Shown here one piece after another: positions 42,491-51,364 of a DNA stretch of 64,000 bases. The DNA is from Candidatus Gagatemarchaeum stordalenia (GTDB taxonomy: Archaea; Thermoproteota; Nitrososphaeria; Nitrososphaerales; Gagatemarchaeaceae). Position 1 is the first letter of the stretch. Every line of letters begins with the position of its first letter. Where the stretch lies: NCBI GenBank assembly GCA_003164815.1, contig PLUF01000051.1, positions 18,533 through 82,532 of the forward strand, read 5' to 3'. The notes beneath the pieces are model-generated. The model worked only from the letters and a program-made list of their open reading frames with translations, had not been told where the DNA came from and made no database searches. Position numbers and translations under genes: made by a program.

Positions 42491-43594
42491 ATGCTCCCGC
42501 CTCTGGCGATACTGGGCATAACGAACTGGCCCAACTTCCTGACTTCGCTGCTCGCCCTCTTCGCCCTCTACCTGATCATCACAATCAGCCTGAATCTCGA
42601 GATGGGCTACGCGGGGATCCCCAACTTCGGCAAGGTGCTCTACTTCATGGGAGGGGCCGCTTTCTCGGGCAGCGTCGCAATACGAGCCTCGGCCTGGCTC
42701 CTGAACGCCAAGGGCGACCCTGTGGGGCTGGACAACTTCATCATCGCGAGCCAGCTTACGACCCGGCTCCAGTCTGACATCCCAGCCTCGGTCCTCCTCA
42801 TAGCGGTTACCGTAGCCGTAGGCGCCTTCGTGGGAGGGGTGCTCGGCTACATCTCGATCTTCCCGGCGATAAGGCTCCGTGAGGACTACCTCGCCATGCT
42901 CCTCCTCGGAGCAGCCGCGTTCTTCCAGATCTTCCTGGGCAACTACTCGCCGATCATAAACGGCACGCTCGGTATCGGGATTCCCAACTTCTTCGCCTGG
43001 GCGGGAGGGTACGGGACACTCGCCGCGACCCTGCTGATCGCCGGCGTCGCGCTGGTAGTCTACGTGTACGCGGAGAGGATGGTACGGTCCCCCCTTGGCC
43101 GGACTCTGCGCGCCATGCGGGACAACGAGGCCGCGTCCGAGGCCCTCGGCAAGGACACCGTGGCCATAAGGAGGAACGTCCTAATAATCGCCTCGGTGAT
43201 CACCGGGATCGCCGGGGCCCTCTACACGATCTACACGGGTGACACAAACCCCGCGATCTATGATAGGGTGACGTGGACGTTCTGGCCCTGGCTGATGGTC
43301 ATCCTCGGGGGGGTCGCGAGCAACTCGGGCGTCGCCCTCGGGACCTTCGTCTTCGTCTTCCTCCTCCAGTACATCAACGCGACGAAGTACCTCCTTCAGA
43401 ACATACTGCCCTTCGACGTCACCTGGCTGGAGTACCTGCTCTTCGGCTCCATGCTCATAGTCATAATGTACGTGAGGCCGCAGGGGCTCATAAAGGAGAA
43501 ACCGAGCGCCACCCTGAACCACTCGGAGATCTCAGGGATAATGGAGAACCTGGAGGGGAAGGCCCCTCCGAAGGATTCCGAGAAGGGCGGATAG
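42491..43594 (+). CDS. livM: Branched-chain amino acid ABC transporter, permease LivM
   Basis: Second permease, 367 residues with about 9-10 helices. ITISLNLEMGYAGIPNFGKV is the LivM signature, and LGRTLRAMRDNEAASEALGK is the loop that contacts the ATPases. The C-terminal tail is cytoplasmic and charged. It starts directly after the livH stop. Complete transporter: livK, livG, livF on minus, livH, livM on plus. Confidence 0.93.
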   Translation: MLPPLAILGITNWPNFLTSLLALFALYLIITISLNLEMGYAGIPNFGKVLYFMGGAAFSGSVAIRASAWLLNAKGDPVGLDNFIIASQLTTRLQSDIPASVLLIAVTVAVGAFVGGVLGYISIFPAIRLREDYLAMLLLGAAAFFQIFLGNYSPIINGTLGIGIPNFFAWAGGYGTLAATLLIAGVALVVYVYAERMVRSPLGRTLRAMRDNEAASEALGKDTVAIRRNVLIIASVITGIAGALYTIYTGDTNPAIYDRVTWTFWPWLMVILGGVASNSGVALGTFVFVFLLQYINATKYLLQNILPFDVTWLEYLLFGSMLIVIMYVRPQGLIKEKPSATLNHSEISGIMENLEGKAPPKDSEKGG

Positions 43595-43654
43595 CTCTAC
43601 GCCGCGGGCCGCATAAATAGGCGGCCCCGCCCGCAATCGGCTTAAGGGCCAATC

Positions 43655-44635
43655 ATGAGAATCCTCACCCTCACGGACGAGCAGGTGCTTTCACTCGCAG
43701 ACATGCGTCAGGCGGTTGACGAAGTGGAAAAAGCATTCCTACTCGTGCCAGGCGGAAGCGTCGAGTCACCGATCAGGACGAGGTTCCGGATGACTGACGT
43801 CCGGAACGTCCTCCTAATGCCATCGCTCATCCGGGAGAAGCGCGACACGCTCAGCCTCAAGCTGGTGAGCGTCTACCCGGACCTCGGGGTGAACGTCGCC
43901 TCGACCCGGGCGGTCGTCTTGCTGATTGACGGAAAGGACGGCGAACTCAAGTGCATGATGGGAGGCACCAGCCTGACGGGCCTGCGCACCGGAGCCGTCT
44001 CTGGGCTCTCCTGCAGGTACCTCGCCAGGAAGGGCTCGGAGAGCCTCGCGATGATCGGCGCGGGCGGCCAGGGATTCTACCAGATCGGCGGGGTCGCGTC
44101 CCAGCTAGGGATCAAGAGGGTCGCGGTCTTCGACGTCGACAGGGCGAGGCAGAAGAGGCTCATCGAAAGGTGCGAAAAGGAGCTGCACCTGGAGGCGACC
44201 GCCAGCGAGACGGTCAGGGCCGCGACCTCCGGGGCTGACGTGGTAGTCACTGCGACCACCGCGAAGACGCCGTTCCTGGACGCTGACGACGTGCGCCCGG
44301 GCACCCACGTCATCGCGATAGGGGCGTACACGCCCGAGTCGAGGGAGCTTGGGACGGACCTCGTCTCGAAGGCATCACTCTACGTCGACTCGGTCGAGGC
44401 GGCAATGGAGGAGGCAGGCGACGTCTTGATTCCAATCAAGGAGGGTGCAATCACGGAGTCCAGCGTGAGGGGGGACCTCGCGGGGCTCGTCTCCGGCAAG
44501 GCGAAGGGAAGGTCGAGCGAGTCAGAGATCACGATCTTCAAGGCGGTCGGGCTGGCCTTCGAGGACAACGCGGTGGGATGGATGGTCTACTCCCGCGCCG
44601 TCCAGTCCGGTACCGGCGCCTGGGTCCAGCTCTGA
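43655..44635 (+). CDS. Ornithine cyclodeaminase / mu-crystallin family dehydrogenase
   Basis: A 326-residue NAD(P)-dependent enzyme. The N-terminal half has SLKLVSVYPDLGVNVASTRA and MGGTSLTGLRTGAVSGLSCR with the family's Lys/Arg substrate site. The Rossmann half has LAMIGAGGQGFYQIGGVASQ and VVVTATTAKTPFLDADDVRP. Members include ornithine cyclodeaminase, archaeal alanine dehydrogenase and ketimine reductase; sequence alone does not decide. Position next to an amino-acid importer fits amino-acid catabolism. ATG start with a CATAAATAGG box about 40 bases upstream. Confidence 0.88.
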   Translation: MRILTLTDEQVLSLADMRQAVDEVEKAFLLVPGGSVESPIRTRFRMTDVRNVLLMPSLIREKRDTLSLKLVSVYPDLGVNVASTRAVVLLIDGKDGELKCMMGGTSLTGLRTGAVSGLSCRYLARKGSESLAMIGAGGQGFYQIGGVASQLGIKRVAVFDVDRARQKRLIERCEKELHLEATASETVRAATSGADVVVTATTAKTPFLDADDVRPGTHVIAIGAYTPESRELGTDLVSKASLYVDSVEAAMEEAGDVLIPIKEGAITESSVRGDLAGLVSGKAKGRSSESEITIFKAVGLAFEDNAVGWMVYSRAVQSGTGAWVQL

Positions 44636-44743
44636 GCAGCGAGGAAGACGAAGGAGGGGCCCGCAGCGTTCGGCGAGCGGAAGCGATCGAGGCAAAACGC
44701 CCGACCCGTGCTGGCACTGCGCGAAGGGGCGCGACTACTTGAA

Positions 44744-44758
44744 TAGACTTAATTAATC
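44744..44758 (+). promoter_or_regulatory. TATA-like promoter of the GINS-mcm-hel308 unit
   Basis: GACTTAATTAATCCC on the plus strand, about 57 bases before the GINS start, with a second GGTTAAAC box at 44769-44776 nearer the expected distance. Which one is used cannot be told. Confidence 0.4.
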
Positions 44759-44807
44759 CCATAGAACGGTTAAACAGTCCCCTCCTAGGAGAATGAGATG
44801 GTCATAG

Positions 44808-45365
44808 TTGGAGACAGCGGGAAAGGTCATCACTGAACTCTTCATGCAGCGCGAGCGTGAGTTCCTGCTCTCCCCCGTCAGGGTAATGGTCAAGTCTTCG
44901 TTCGACGGGATGGAGGTGGGCGACGTCGTGGTTCCAAAGATGAAGACGGGGGAGGCTGCCGAGCTACCGAGGTGGGTCGCCGAGGAGCTGGCGGAGCTCA
45001 GCATCGCCGAGATCCAAGAGGAGCCCTTCGAGGGCGAGATATTCAAGGCGCTCACCAGGGAGAAGATGCTCGGTTCCCCGCAGCTCTCGCCCCTGCAGGC
45101 AAACTTCTACCTGCAGATGCGCAGGAGGCTCGCGACCATAAAGGCCGGCTCCCAGACCGGGAAGTACCGGAGGGAGGACTATGAGAAGCTGAAGGGCACA
45201 TGCTACGACCTCATCGGGCGCCGGCTAAGCAAGCTCCTTTCGATGAGCTCCTCCTCCAGCCTTCAGACGATTGGGGACAAGATAACCCCCGAAGAGAGGG
45301 TGTTCTTCACAAGGTCTAGGACGCTCTCAGACGAGTGGAAGAGCGCGCTGCTGGGGGAGTCCTAG
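44808..45365 (+). CDS. GINS-type DNA replication protein
   Basis: A 185-residue archaeal GINS subunit (Sld5/Psf-like), part of the CMG-like replicative helicase. The beta-strand VRVMVKSSFDGMEVGDVVVP lies near the N-terminus, and the helical A-domain includes LQANFYLQMRRRLATIKAGS and YEKLKGTCYDLIGRRLSKLL. Which paralogue (Gins15 or Gins23) is not certain; the order and the mcm neighbour favour Gins15-like. TTG start. It stops one base before mcm. Confidence 0.82.
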   Translation: METAGKVITELFMQREREFLLSPVRVMVKSSFDGMEVGDVVVPKMKTGEAAELPRWVAEELAELSIAEIQEEPFEGEIFKALTREKMLGSPQLSPLQANFYLQMRRRLATIKAGSQTGKYRREDYEKLKGTCYDLIGRRLSKLLSMSSSSSLQTIGDKITPEERVFFTRSRTLSDEWKSALLGES

Positions 45366-47414
45366 ATGGCTGTAATCACACGCAAGCTCTCGGAACTCTT
45401 CGAGGAGTTCCTCAGGACCTGGCAGGACAAGAGCGGCTCCTACAAGTACAGGGAGAGAATCGCGCAGCTGGCGGCGACCGGCGACAAGTCGGTCGTGGTA
45501 GACTACGAGGACATCATTCAGTTCAACACCGACCTTGGAGAGAGGCTGCTCTCACAGCCCGACGAGTCGCTGAGGGAGTTCAAGATGGCGGCATTCGAGG
45601 TGCTCAGCACCGAGAACTCCTCCTACGCAGGCCAGGTGAAGAACGCGCTCACCGTCAGGATAAGGGGCATAACCGACAAGATCCCCCTGCGTAAGGTCAA
45701 CACATCGCATCTCGACAAGATGATCGCGGTTGCCGGGATGGTCGTACGCAGCTCGGAGCTCAGGCCCCTGTTGACGGACGCGGCCTTCATCTGCCCGAAC
45801 GGGCACGTGACCAAGCTCATCCAGGAAGGTGAGGTAATCAAGAGGCCCTTGAAGTGCGAGGGGTGCGAGGAAGTTAGGAACCTCGAGCTCGACGAGAAGA
45901 GGAGCACATTCATCGACAGCCAGATTCTGAGGGTTCAGGAGCTCCCCGAAGAACTGCCTCCCGGCCAGCTGCCCAGGTTCTTCGACGTGGACGTCGTGGG
46001 TGACATTGTGAACGCTGCCAGGCCCGGGGACAGGATAGTGCTCAGCGGGGTAGTCAGGGCCGTGCTCGACATCACCCCTGGACAGGCGAGGACGAGGGTC
46101 TTCAGGTCGAAGATCGACAGCAACCTGATTGAGGTCGCCGGCAAGGACCCCGGCCAGATTCAGATTACCAAGGAGGACGAGTTCCTCATCAGGAGCGTCG
46201 CGGCGAACCCGGACGCCTATCAGAGGCTGATCAGGTCGGTCGCTCCGGCCATCCTCGGGCACGAGGCCGTGAAGGAGGCGATCCTCCTGCTCCTCGTCGG
46301 CGGCCCGCAGACCGTGCTCCCGGACGGGACGAAGCTAAGGGGAGACATCAACGTCTTCATCGTGGGAGACCCAGGCGTCGCCAAGTCCGAGATGCTGAAG
46401 TTCGCCGCCCAGGTCGCGCCTAGAGGGATGTTCGCCTCAGGCAAGGGGTCCACCGCGGCCGGTCTTTCCGCTGCTGTCATCAGGGAGAAGAACACCTTCA
46501 TGCTCGAAGCTGGCGTCGTTGTGCTGGCAGACCAAGGAATCGCCTGCATCGACGAATTTGACAAAATGAAAGAGGACGACCGCAGCGCCCTGCACGAGCA
46601 GATGGAACAGCAGACGATAACGATAGCGAAGGGAGGGATCTACGCGACCCTGAACGCCCGCACTTCCATCCTGGCGGCCGCCAACCCGATCTTCGGCAAG
46701 TATGACCCGTACAAGAACCTGACCGACAACATAACGCTCCCCATCCCTCTGCTGACCAGGTTCGACCTCATCTTCGTCGTGAAGGACACTCCCACACCCG
46801 CGCAGGACGAAAAGCTCGCGACCCACATACTCGACGTCCACAGGAAGAGGGGATACACCGACCCGCCCCCGGTCCAGTTCGACCTCATGAAGAAGTACAT
46901 CACCTACGCCAAGAAGATCTCCCCTACGATCACCATCGAGGCACAGAACCGCATGAAGGAGTACTACCTCCAGCTCAGGCGGAGCGTCGCTGAGGGGCAG
47001 ATCGGGGCGACCCCGAGGACGCTCGAGTCGCTAATCCGCCTCTCGAGCGCCAAGGCGAGGCTGATGCTCAGGGACCTCGTCCTCGAGGAGGACGCGCTCA
47101 CCGCCATCTCGCTCATGAACAGGATGGTCGAGGACGTCCTCACCGACACGGAGACGAAGACCAAGGCAGACTTCGGGATACTCCTAGGGCAGCCAGCCGG
47201 CGAGAGGGGTAAGCTCTCGACATCGATGGATATCTTCAGGACGATGGAGGGCGCGGAGAAGAAGCCTGTGGAGCTCAAGCTCTTCAGGGACGAGCTCGTC
47301 AAGAGCGGCAGGTTCAAGGGGGACGACGAGATCGACAAGATGATCCAGAAGCTCATCAAGGAAGGCATAATCTGGGAGAACAAGCCCGGGTTCTACAGGC
47401 GCGTCCAGGCCTAG
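45366..47414 (+). CDS. mcm: Replicative DNA helicase MCM
   Basis: 682 residues, one full MCM. The N-terminal domain has a zinc site (FICPNGHV and KCEGCEE), then the DNA-binding OB region. AAA+ motifs: Walker A IVGDPGVAKSEMLKF (about residue 335), Walker B GIACIDEFDKMKED, sensor 1 ILAAANPIFG and Arg finger PLLTRFDLIF. A winged-helix domain ends the protein. No intein. ATG directly after the GINS stop. Confidence 0.97.
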   Translation: MAVITRKLSELFEEFLRTWQDKSGSYKYRERIAQLAATGDKSVVVDYEDIIQFNTDLGERLLSQPDESLREFKMAAFEVLSTENSSYAGQVKNALTVRIRGITDKIPLRKVNTSHLDKMIAVAGMVVRSSELRPLLTDAAFICPNGHVTKLIQEGEVIKRPLKCEGCEEVRNLELDEKRSTFIDSQILRVQELPEELPPGQLPRFFDVDVVGDIVNAARPGDRIVLSGVVRAVLDITPGQARTRVFRSKIDSNLIEVAGKDPGQIQITKEDEFLIRSVAANPDAYQRLIRSVAPAILGHEAVKEAILLLLVGGPQTVLPDGTKLRGDINVFIVGDPGVAKSEMLKFAAQVAPRGMFASGKGSTAAGLSAAVIREKNTFMLEAGVVVLADQGIACIDEFDKMKEDDRSALHEQMEQQTITIAKGGIYATLNARTSILAAANPIFGKYDPYKNLTDNITLPIPLLTRFDLIFVVKDTPTPAQDEKLATHILDVHRKRGYTDPPPVQFDLMKKYITYAKKISPTITIEAQNRMKEYYLQLRRSVAEGQIGATPRTLESLIRLSSAKARLMLRDLVLEEDALTAISLMNRMVEDVLTDTETKTKADFGILLGQPAGERGKLSTSMDIFRTMEGAEKKPVELKLFRDELVKSGRFKGDDEIDKMIQKLIKEGIIWENKPGFYRRVQA

Positions 47415-47429
47415 ACGCAGGCGTGTCTC

Positions 47430-49568
47430 ATGAAGTTCGATGAGCTGGACCTCCCCAGCGAGTTCTCGGCGTTTCTCGCAGAAGAGGGCTTCGTGGACCT
47501 TTACCCTCCCCAGGCGGCAGCGGTCAAGGCAGGGCTGCTGGAGGGGAAGAGCCTCGTGATCTCGTCCCCGACGGCTTCGGGGAAGACCCTCATCGCCATG
47601 ATGGCTGCGTACAAGAAGCTGAAGGAGGGGAGGAAGGTGGTCTATCTCAGCCCGCTCCGCGCGCTCGCCTCAGAGAAGTACGCCGAGTTCAGGAAGCTCG
47701 AGCGCTTCGGGGTGCGCTGCGCCATCGCGACCGGGGACTTCGACGGGAGCGGAGAGGTCCTCGGGAAGTTCGACTTCCTGGTGCTCACGAACGAGAAGTT
47801 CGACTCGATCCTACGCCACGGTGTGAGCTGGCTCCGCTCCGTCGGCCTCTTCATCTCCGACGAGGTCCACCTCGCAGGCAGCGGGGACAGGGGCCCGACC
47901 CTTGAGATGATCCTGACCAAGGTGATCCACCTGGGCCTGGACGCTCAGCTGATCTCGCTCTCGGCCACGATAAACAACGCCGACGAGATCGCCAAGTGGC
48001 TGAGGTCGGACCTGGTCGCCGTCGACTGGAGACCGGTCCCCCTGAGAGAGGGGGTCTACGACTACGGCAGGATTGTCTTCCACCCCGAGGGGGAGGTCGA
48101 GCTCCTCAGGTCCAACCAGGGGGCGCCGATAGACGTCGCCATCGACTCGGTCAAGGGCGGGGGCCAGTCCCTGATCTTCGCGGGAACGAGGCGCAGGGCG
48201 GTGAGCCTGGCGACGAAGGGGTCGGAGCTGACGGAGAGGTTCCTCAGCGAGGCCGAGAAGGGGCTCTGCCGCGAGGCGGCGTCGAGGATCCGCGAGAGCG
48301 GGGAGGAGACGGGACTGAGCAGGCTCCTAGCCGAGATAGTCGAGCGGGGCTCGGCCTTCCACCACGCGGGCCTGTCCTACGAGCACCGGAAGATAGTCGA
48401 GGACTACTATCGCATGAGGGCGATCAAGATACTCTCGAGCACGCCGACGCTCGCCGCGGGGGTCAACCTCCCGGCGAGGCGTGTGGTCGTAGCCGACCTG
48501 AGCAGGTACGACGGCGAGACGGGGATGAACGCGATGATCTCCGTCCTGGACTACCGCCAGATGGCGGGTAGGGCCGGGAGGCCCCAGTACGACGACCACG
48601 GCGAGACGGTCATCGTCCCACCATCGACCTACGTCCCGGCCGACGTCCTCAGGCACTTCATCGAGACCGAGCCCGAGCCGATCGAGTCCAGGCTCGGAGG
48701 AGAGAGGGGGATGCGGGTCCACCTCCTCGCGGCGATAGCCAGCACATTCGGATCCTCGAGGCTCGACATCGAAGCGCTCTTCTCGAAGACCCTCCTCGCG
48801 GCCCAGATCGGGAGCGAGAGGGTATCCAGGCACATCGACACCGCGCTCGGATACCTCCTCAGCGAGCAGCTGGTCGTCGAGAAGGGAGGCCTCTTCCAGG
48901 CGACGGGCTTTGGGAAGAGGGTCTCCACGCTCTACATCGACCCCATGACGGGCGTCCTCTTCAAGAAGAACCTCTCGGCGATCGCGCGGTCCGGGGACCA
49001 CACGCTTGCGCTCATCCACCTGGTCACGAGGAGCCCCGATTTTGAGCCGAAGTTCCCCCTCCGCGAGAAGCAGTACGACCAGGCCTACCAGTTCCTCGAC
49101 GCCAACCGCGGGGCGTTCATCAACTCCGGCGAGAAGGGGTCGCGCCTGGACCTCGACGACCTGCTCCAGGAGATGCGGACGGTGATGGTGATCGACTCCT
49201 GGGTCCAGGAGTGGAGGGACGACGCGATACTCGAGAAGCACGGGGTGGAACCGGGTGACCTGCACAGGGCCGTCGAGAACGCCGACTGGCTCCTGTACTG
49301 CCTCTCGGAGCTCGCCAGGCTCTACTCCAAGTTCGAACTGATCAAGGAGACCGAGTTCCTCCGAAAGAGGGTCCAGAGCGGGATCAGGGCAGAGCTAGTC
49401 GAGCTCACACGGCTCGACGGGATAGGGAGGGCGAGGGCGCGCTCGCTCTACTCAGCCGGCTTCACGAACCTGAAGTCGATCAGGGACGCGAGCGAGGAGA
49501 GACTCGCGAGGGTCGAGAAGATCGGGCCGACCGTCGCCAAGAAGATCAAGGAACAGGCAGTGAGATGA
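47430..49568 (+). CDS. hel308: Ski2-like DNA helicase Hel308
   Basis: ATP-dependent 3'-5' helicase for fork repair and recombination control. Q-motif FVDLYPPQAAAVKAG, Walker A SSPTASGKTLIAMMA (about residue 45), LFISDEVHLAG (about 143), ATPTL-like SSTPTLAAGVNLPARR and motif VI YRQMAGRAGRPQYD. The ratchet domain follows, and a C-terminal helix-hairpin-helix (LDGIGRARARSLYSAGF) ends the protein. 712 residues. Fifteen bases after mcm; its stop overlaps the next gene by four bases (ATGA). Confidence 0.96.
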   Translation: MKFDELDLPSEFSAFLAEEGFVDLYPPQAAAVKAGLLEGKSLVISSPTASGKTLIAMMAAYKKLKEGRKVVYLSPLRALASEKYAEFRKLERFGVRCAIATGDFDGSGEVLGKFDFLVLTNEKFDSILRHGVSWLRSVGLFISDEVHLAGSGDRGPTLEMILTKVIHLGLDAQLISLSATINNADEIAKWLRSDLVAVDWRPVPLREGVYDYGRIVFHPEGEVELLRSNQGAPIDVAIDSVKGGGQSLIFAGTRRRAVSLATKGSELTERFLSEAEKGLCREAASRIRESGEETGLSRLLAEIVERGSAFHHAGLSYEHRKIVEDYYRMRAIKILSSTPTLAAGVNLPARRVVVADLSRYDGETGMNAMISVLDYRQMAGRAGRPQYDDHGETVIVPPSTYVPADVLRHFIETEPEPIESRLGGERGMRVHLLAAIASTFGSSRLDIEALFSKTLLAAQIGSERVSRHIDTALGYLLSEQLVVEKGGLFQATGFGKRVSTLYIDPMTGVLFKKNLSAIARSGDHTLALIHLVTRSPDFEPKFPLREKQYDQAYQFLDANRGAFINSGEKGSRLDLDDLLQEMRTVMVIDSWVQEWRDDAILEKHGVEPGDLHRAVENADWLLYCLSELARLYSKFELIKETEFLRKRVQSGIRAELVELTRLDGIGRARARSLYSAGFTNLKSIRDASEERLARVEKIGPTVAKKIKEQAVR

Positions 49569-50773
49569 GGACCAACGGGTTCGCGATCTTCAGGGGCCCC
49601 GGGGCGCGGGCGAAGGCCGAGGGAGCCGTTGCCCGGGTCGACAGGCACCGCCTGAAGGTGCTGACGGGCCCTGTGGGAGACCTCGGAACGGAGGGCCGCG
49701 CGGCGGAGGACGGGGCCCGTTTCGTGGCCTACTCGCTCGAAGAGAAGGAGACGCTTCCGCTGATCCACGGCTTTGCCGAGGATCCCGATGGTCTCTTGGA
49801 GGGTCACGCGCTGGGCGAGTTCGCGTTCGTCGCCGAGGCCGGAGGCCGCATGATCGCGGGCAGGGACTCGATGGGGACGAGACCGCTCTACGCCGACGAA
49901 GGGAGGACCTGCGTAGCCAGCGACCACCGGTTCTTCGCCAGGTCGCCCGTCCTGCTCTCCCGCGGCGCGCGCCTCGACATCGGCTCGGGTGAGGAGTCCA
50001 TCTCTCTCCGGCCTGTACCGGCCTCAGCCGACCTTGGGATCGAGGAGGCCGCGGACCGCCTCAGCAGGCTGCTGGAGGAATCGGTCGCACGCCGGGTGAA
50101 GGGCCGGACGAAGGTAGCCGTCTCATTCTCGGGGGGATTGGACAGCTCGCTCATCGCACTGCTCGCCTCAAGGCACACGGAGGTGGTCCTCTGCAGCGCC
50201 TATACCACGGGATCGAGGGACGAAGGGACTACACTCAGGGCGGCGGGGGAGCTCGGGCTGGAGCACGAGGGAGCGGTGGTCGGAAGCGCCGACGCGGCGC
50301 GAGAGGTCCGCACGCTTGACCTCCCGTTCGAGGCCGGGCCGATGGACAGGGCTCTCTGGTGTCTCTACTCGACCACAAGCAGGATGGCTGCCGAGAACGG
50401 GGCTGGGCTCATCCTCCTGGGCCAACTGGCAGACGAACTCTTCGGGGGCTACATGAAGTACTCTCTGCAGGCCAAGGAGAACGAGGCCTCGGCCGTGCAG
50501 ATGATGGAACGGGACGTCGCCGGCGCGGCCGATCGGGCGTTCGTGCGGGACGAGCTCGCCTGTGCCAGGTTCGTCGAGGCCAGGTTCCCGTTCGCCGACC
50601 AGGGCGTCGCCGGATTCGCCCGGAGCCTCCCTCTCTCCCACAAGATCAGAGGAGGCGAACGAAAGGCGGTCCTCAGGATGGCCGCGACGAAGCTAGGGCT
50701 TCCCGATGAGCTTGTCAGGGCTCCTAAGAAGGCCGCGCAGTACAGCACCGGGCTCTCGAAGCTTTTCAGCTGA
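49565..50773 (+). CDS. Asparagine-synthetase-like protein lacking the glutaminase Cys
   Basis: A 402-residue protein with an Ntn-hydrolase-like N-terminal domain (ALGEFAFVAEAGGRMIAGRD, SMGTRPLYAD) and an AsnB-type synthetase domain. The PP-loop is VAVSFSGGLDSSLIALLAS and the second site is LILLGQLADELFGGYMKYSL. The protein starts MRTNGFAIF, so the Cys2 nucleophile needed for glutamine hydrolysis is missing. It is also shorter than true AsnB (about 500-600). It could use free ammonia or adenylate another substrate. Coupled to hel308 by a four-base overlap, which is functionally unexplained. Confidence 0.82.
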   Translation: MRTNGFAIFRGPGARAKAEGAVARVDRHRLKVLTGPVGDLGTEGRAAEDGARFVAYSLEEKETLPLIHGFAEDPDGLLEGHALGEFAFVAEAGGRMIAGRDSMGTRPLYADEGRTCVASDHRFFARSPVLLSRGARLDIGSGEESISLRPVPASADLGIEEAADRLSRLLEESVARRVKGRTKVAVSFSGGLDSSLIALLASRHTEVVLCSAYTTGSRDEGTTLRAAGELGLEHEGAVVGSADAAREVRTLDLPFEAGPMDRALWCLYSTTSRMAAENGAGLILLGQLADELFGGYMKYSLQAKENEASAVQMMERDVAGAADRAFVRDELACARFVEARFPFADQGVAGFARSLPLSHKIRGGERKAVLRMAATKLGLPDELVRAPKKAAQYSTGLSKLFS

Positions 50774-50818
50774 GGCGGAAGGGTTTACTACGCTACGCAC
50801 CTCAGACGCCCGTTCCCC

Positions 50819-51364
50819 TTGGACCGCGAAGGCTCAGGGACGTACGTCCCCTCTGACGACACCGCGCTAATGGTCCGGGCCCTCTCCTCGGTCGAGGGAG
50901 GCAGCTGCCTCGAGATAGGCTTCGGGAGCGGGGCCGTGCTGCACGCGCTCCGTCCAAGGTTCTCCCTGGTCGTCGGTACCGACATAACCAGCGTGGGTCA
51001 GGCCAGGGTCGCCAAGGGCTCGTCGGAGGCCGTCCTGGCGGACAGGGCCACCTGTTTCAGAGACGGAACCTTCGATGTGGTCGCGTTCAACCCCCCGTAT
51101 CTACCGTCCGGGCTGGTCGAGGACCGGGTGGTGGACGGCGGCCGGGGAGGGGTCGAGGTGCCGATGAGATTCCTCGAGGACGCGCTCAGGGTCGTGAAGG
51201 CCGCAGGCAGGATCTACGTCCTGCTCTCGGACCAAGGAGACCTAGACGGCTTCGTCTCTCACTGTGTCGGGTCGGGGCTCTCGATCCGCGAGGCGGCGAG
51301 GGCCAAGCTCTTCTTCGAGTCGCTATTGGTCTACGAGATTACCAGAGAAAAGACTTCTAGTTGA
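50819..51364 (+). CDS. HemK/PrmC-family glutamine methyltransferase
   Basis: SAM-dependent methyltransferase, 181 residues, like archaeal/eukaryal HemK2 (Mtq2), which methylates the GGQ glutamine of release factor aRF1. SAM site SCLEIGFGSGAVLHALRPRF, catalytic VAFNPPYLPSG (NPPY), and the short N-terminus (TYVPSDDTALMV) match the one-domain form. TTG start at 50819. It converges on the zinc-ribbon gene with an eight-base overlap. Confidence 0.88.
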   Translation: MDREGSGTYVPSDDTALMVRALSSVEGGSCLEIGFGSGAVLHALRPRFSLVVGTDITSVGQARVAKGSSEAVLADRATCFRDGTFDVVAFNPPYLPSGLVEDRVVDGGRGGVEVPMRFLEDALRVVKAAGRIYVLLSDQGDLDGFVSHCVGSGLSIREAARAKLFFESLLVYEITREKTSS

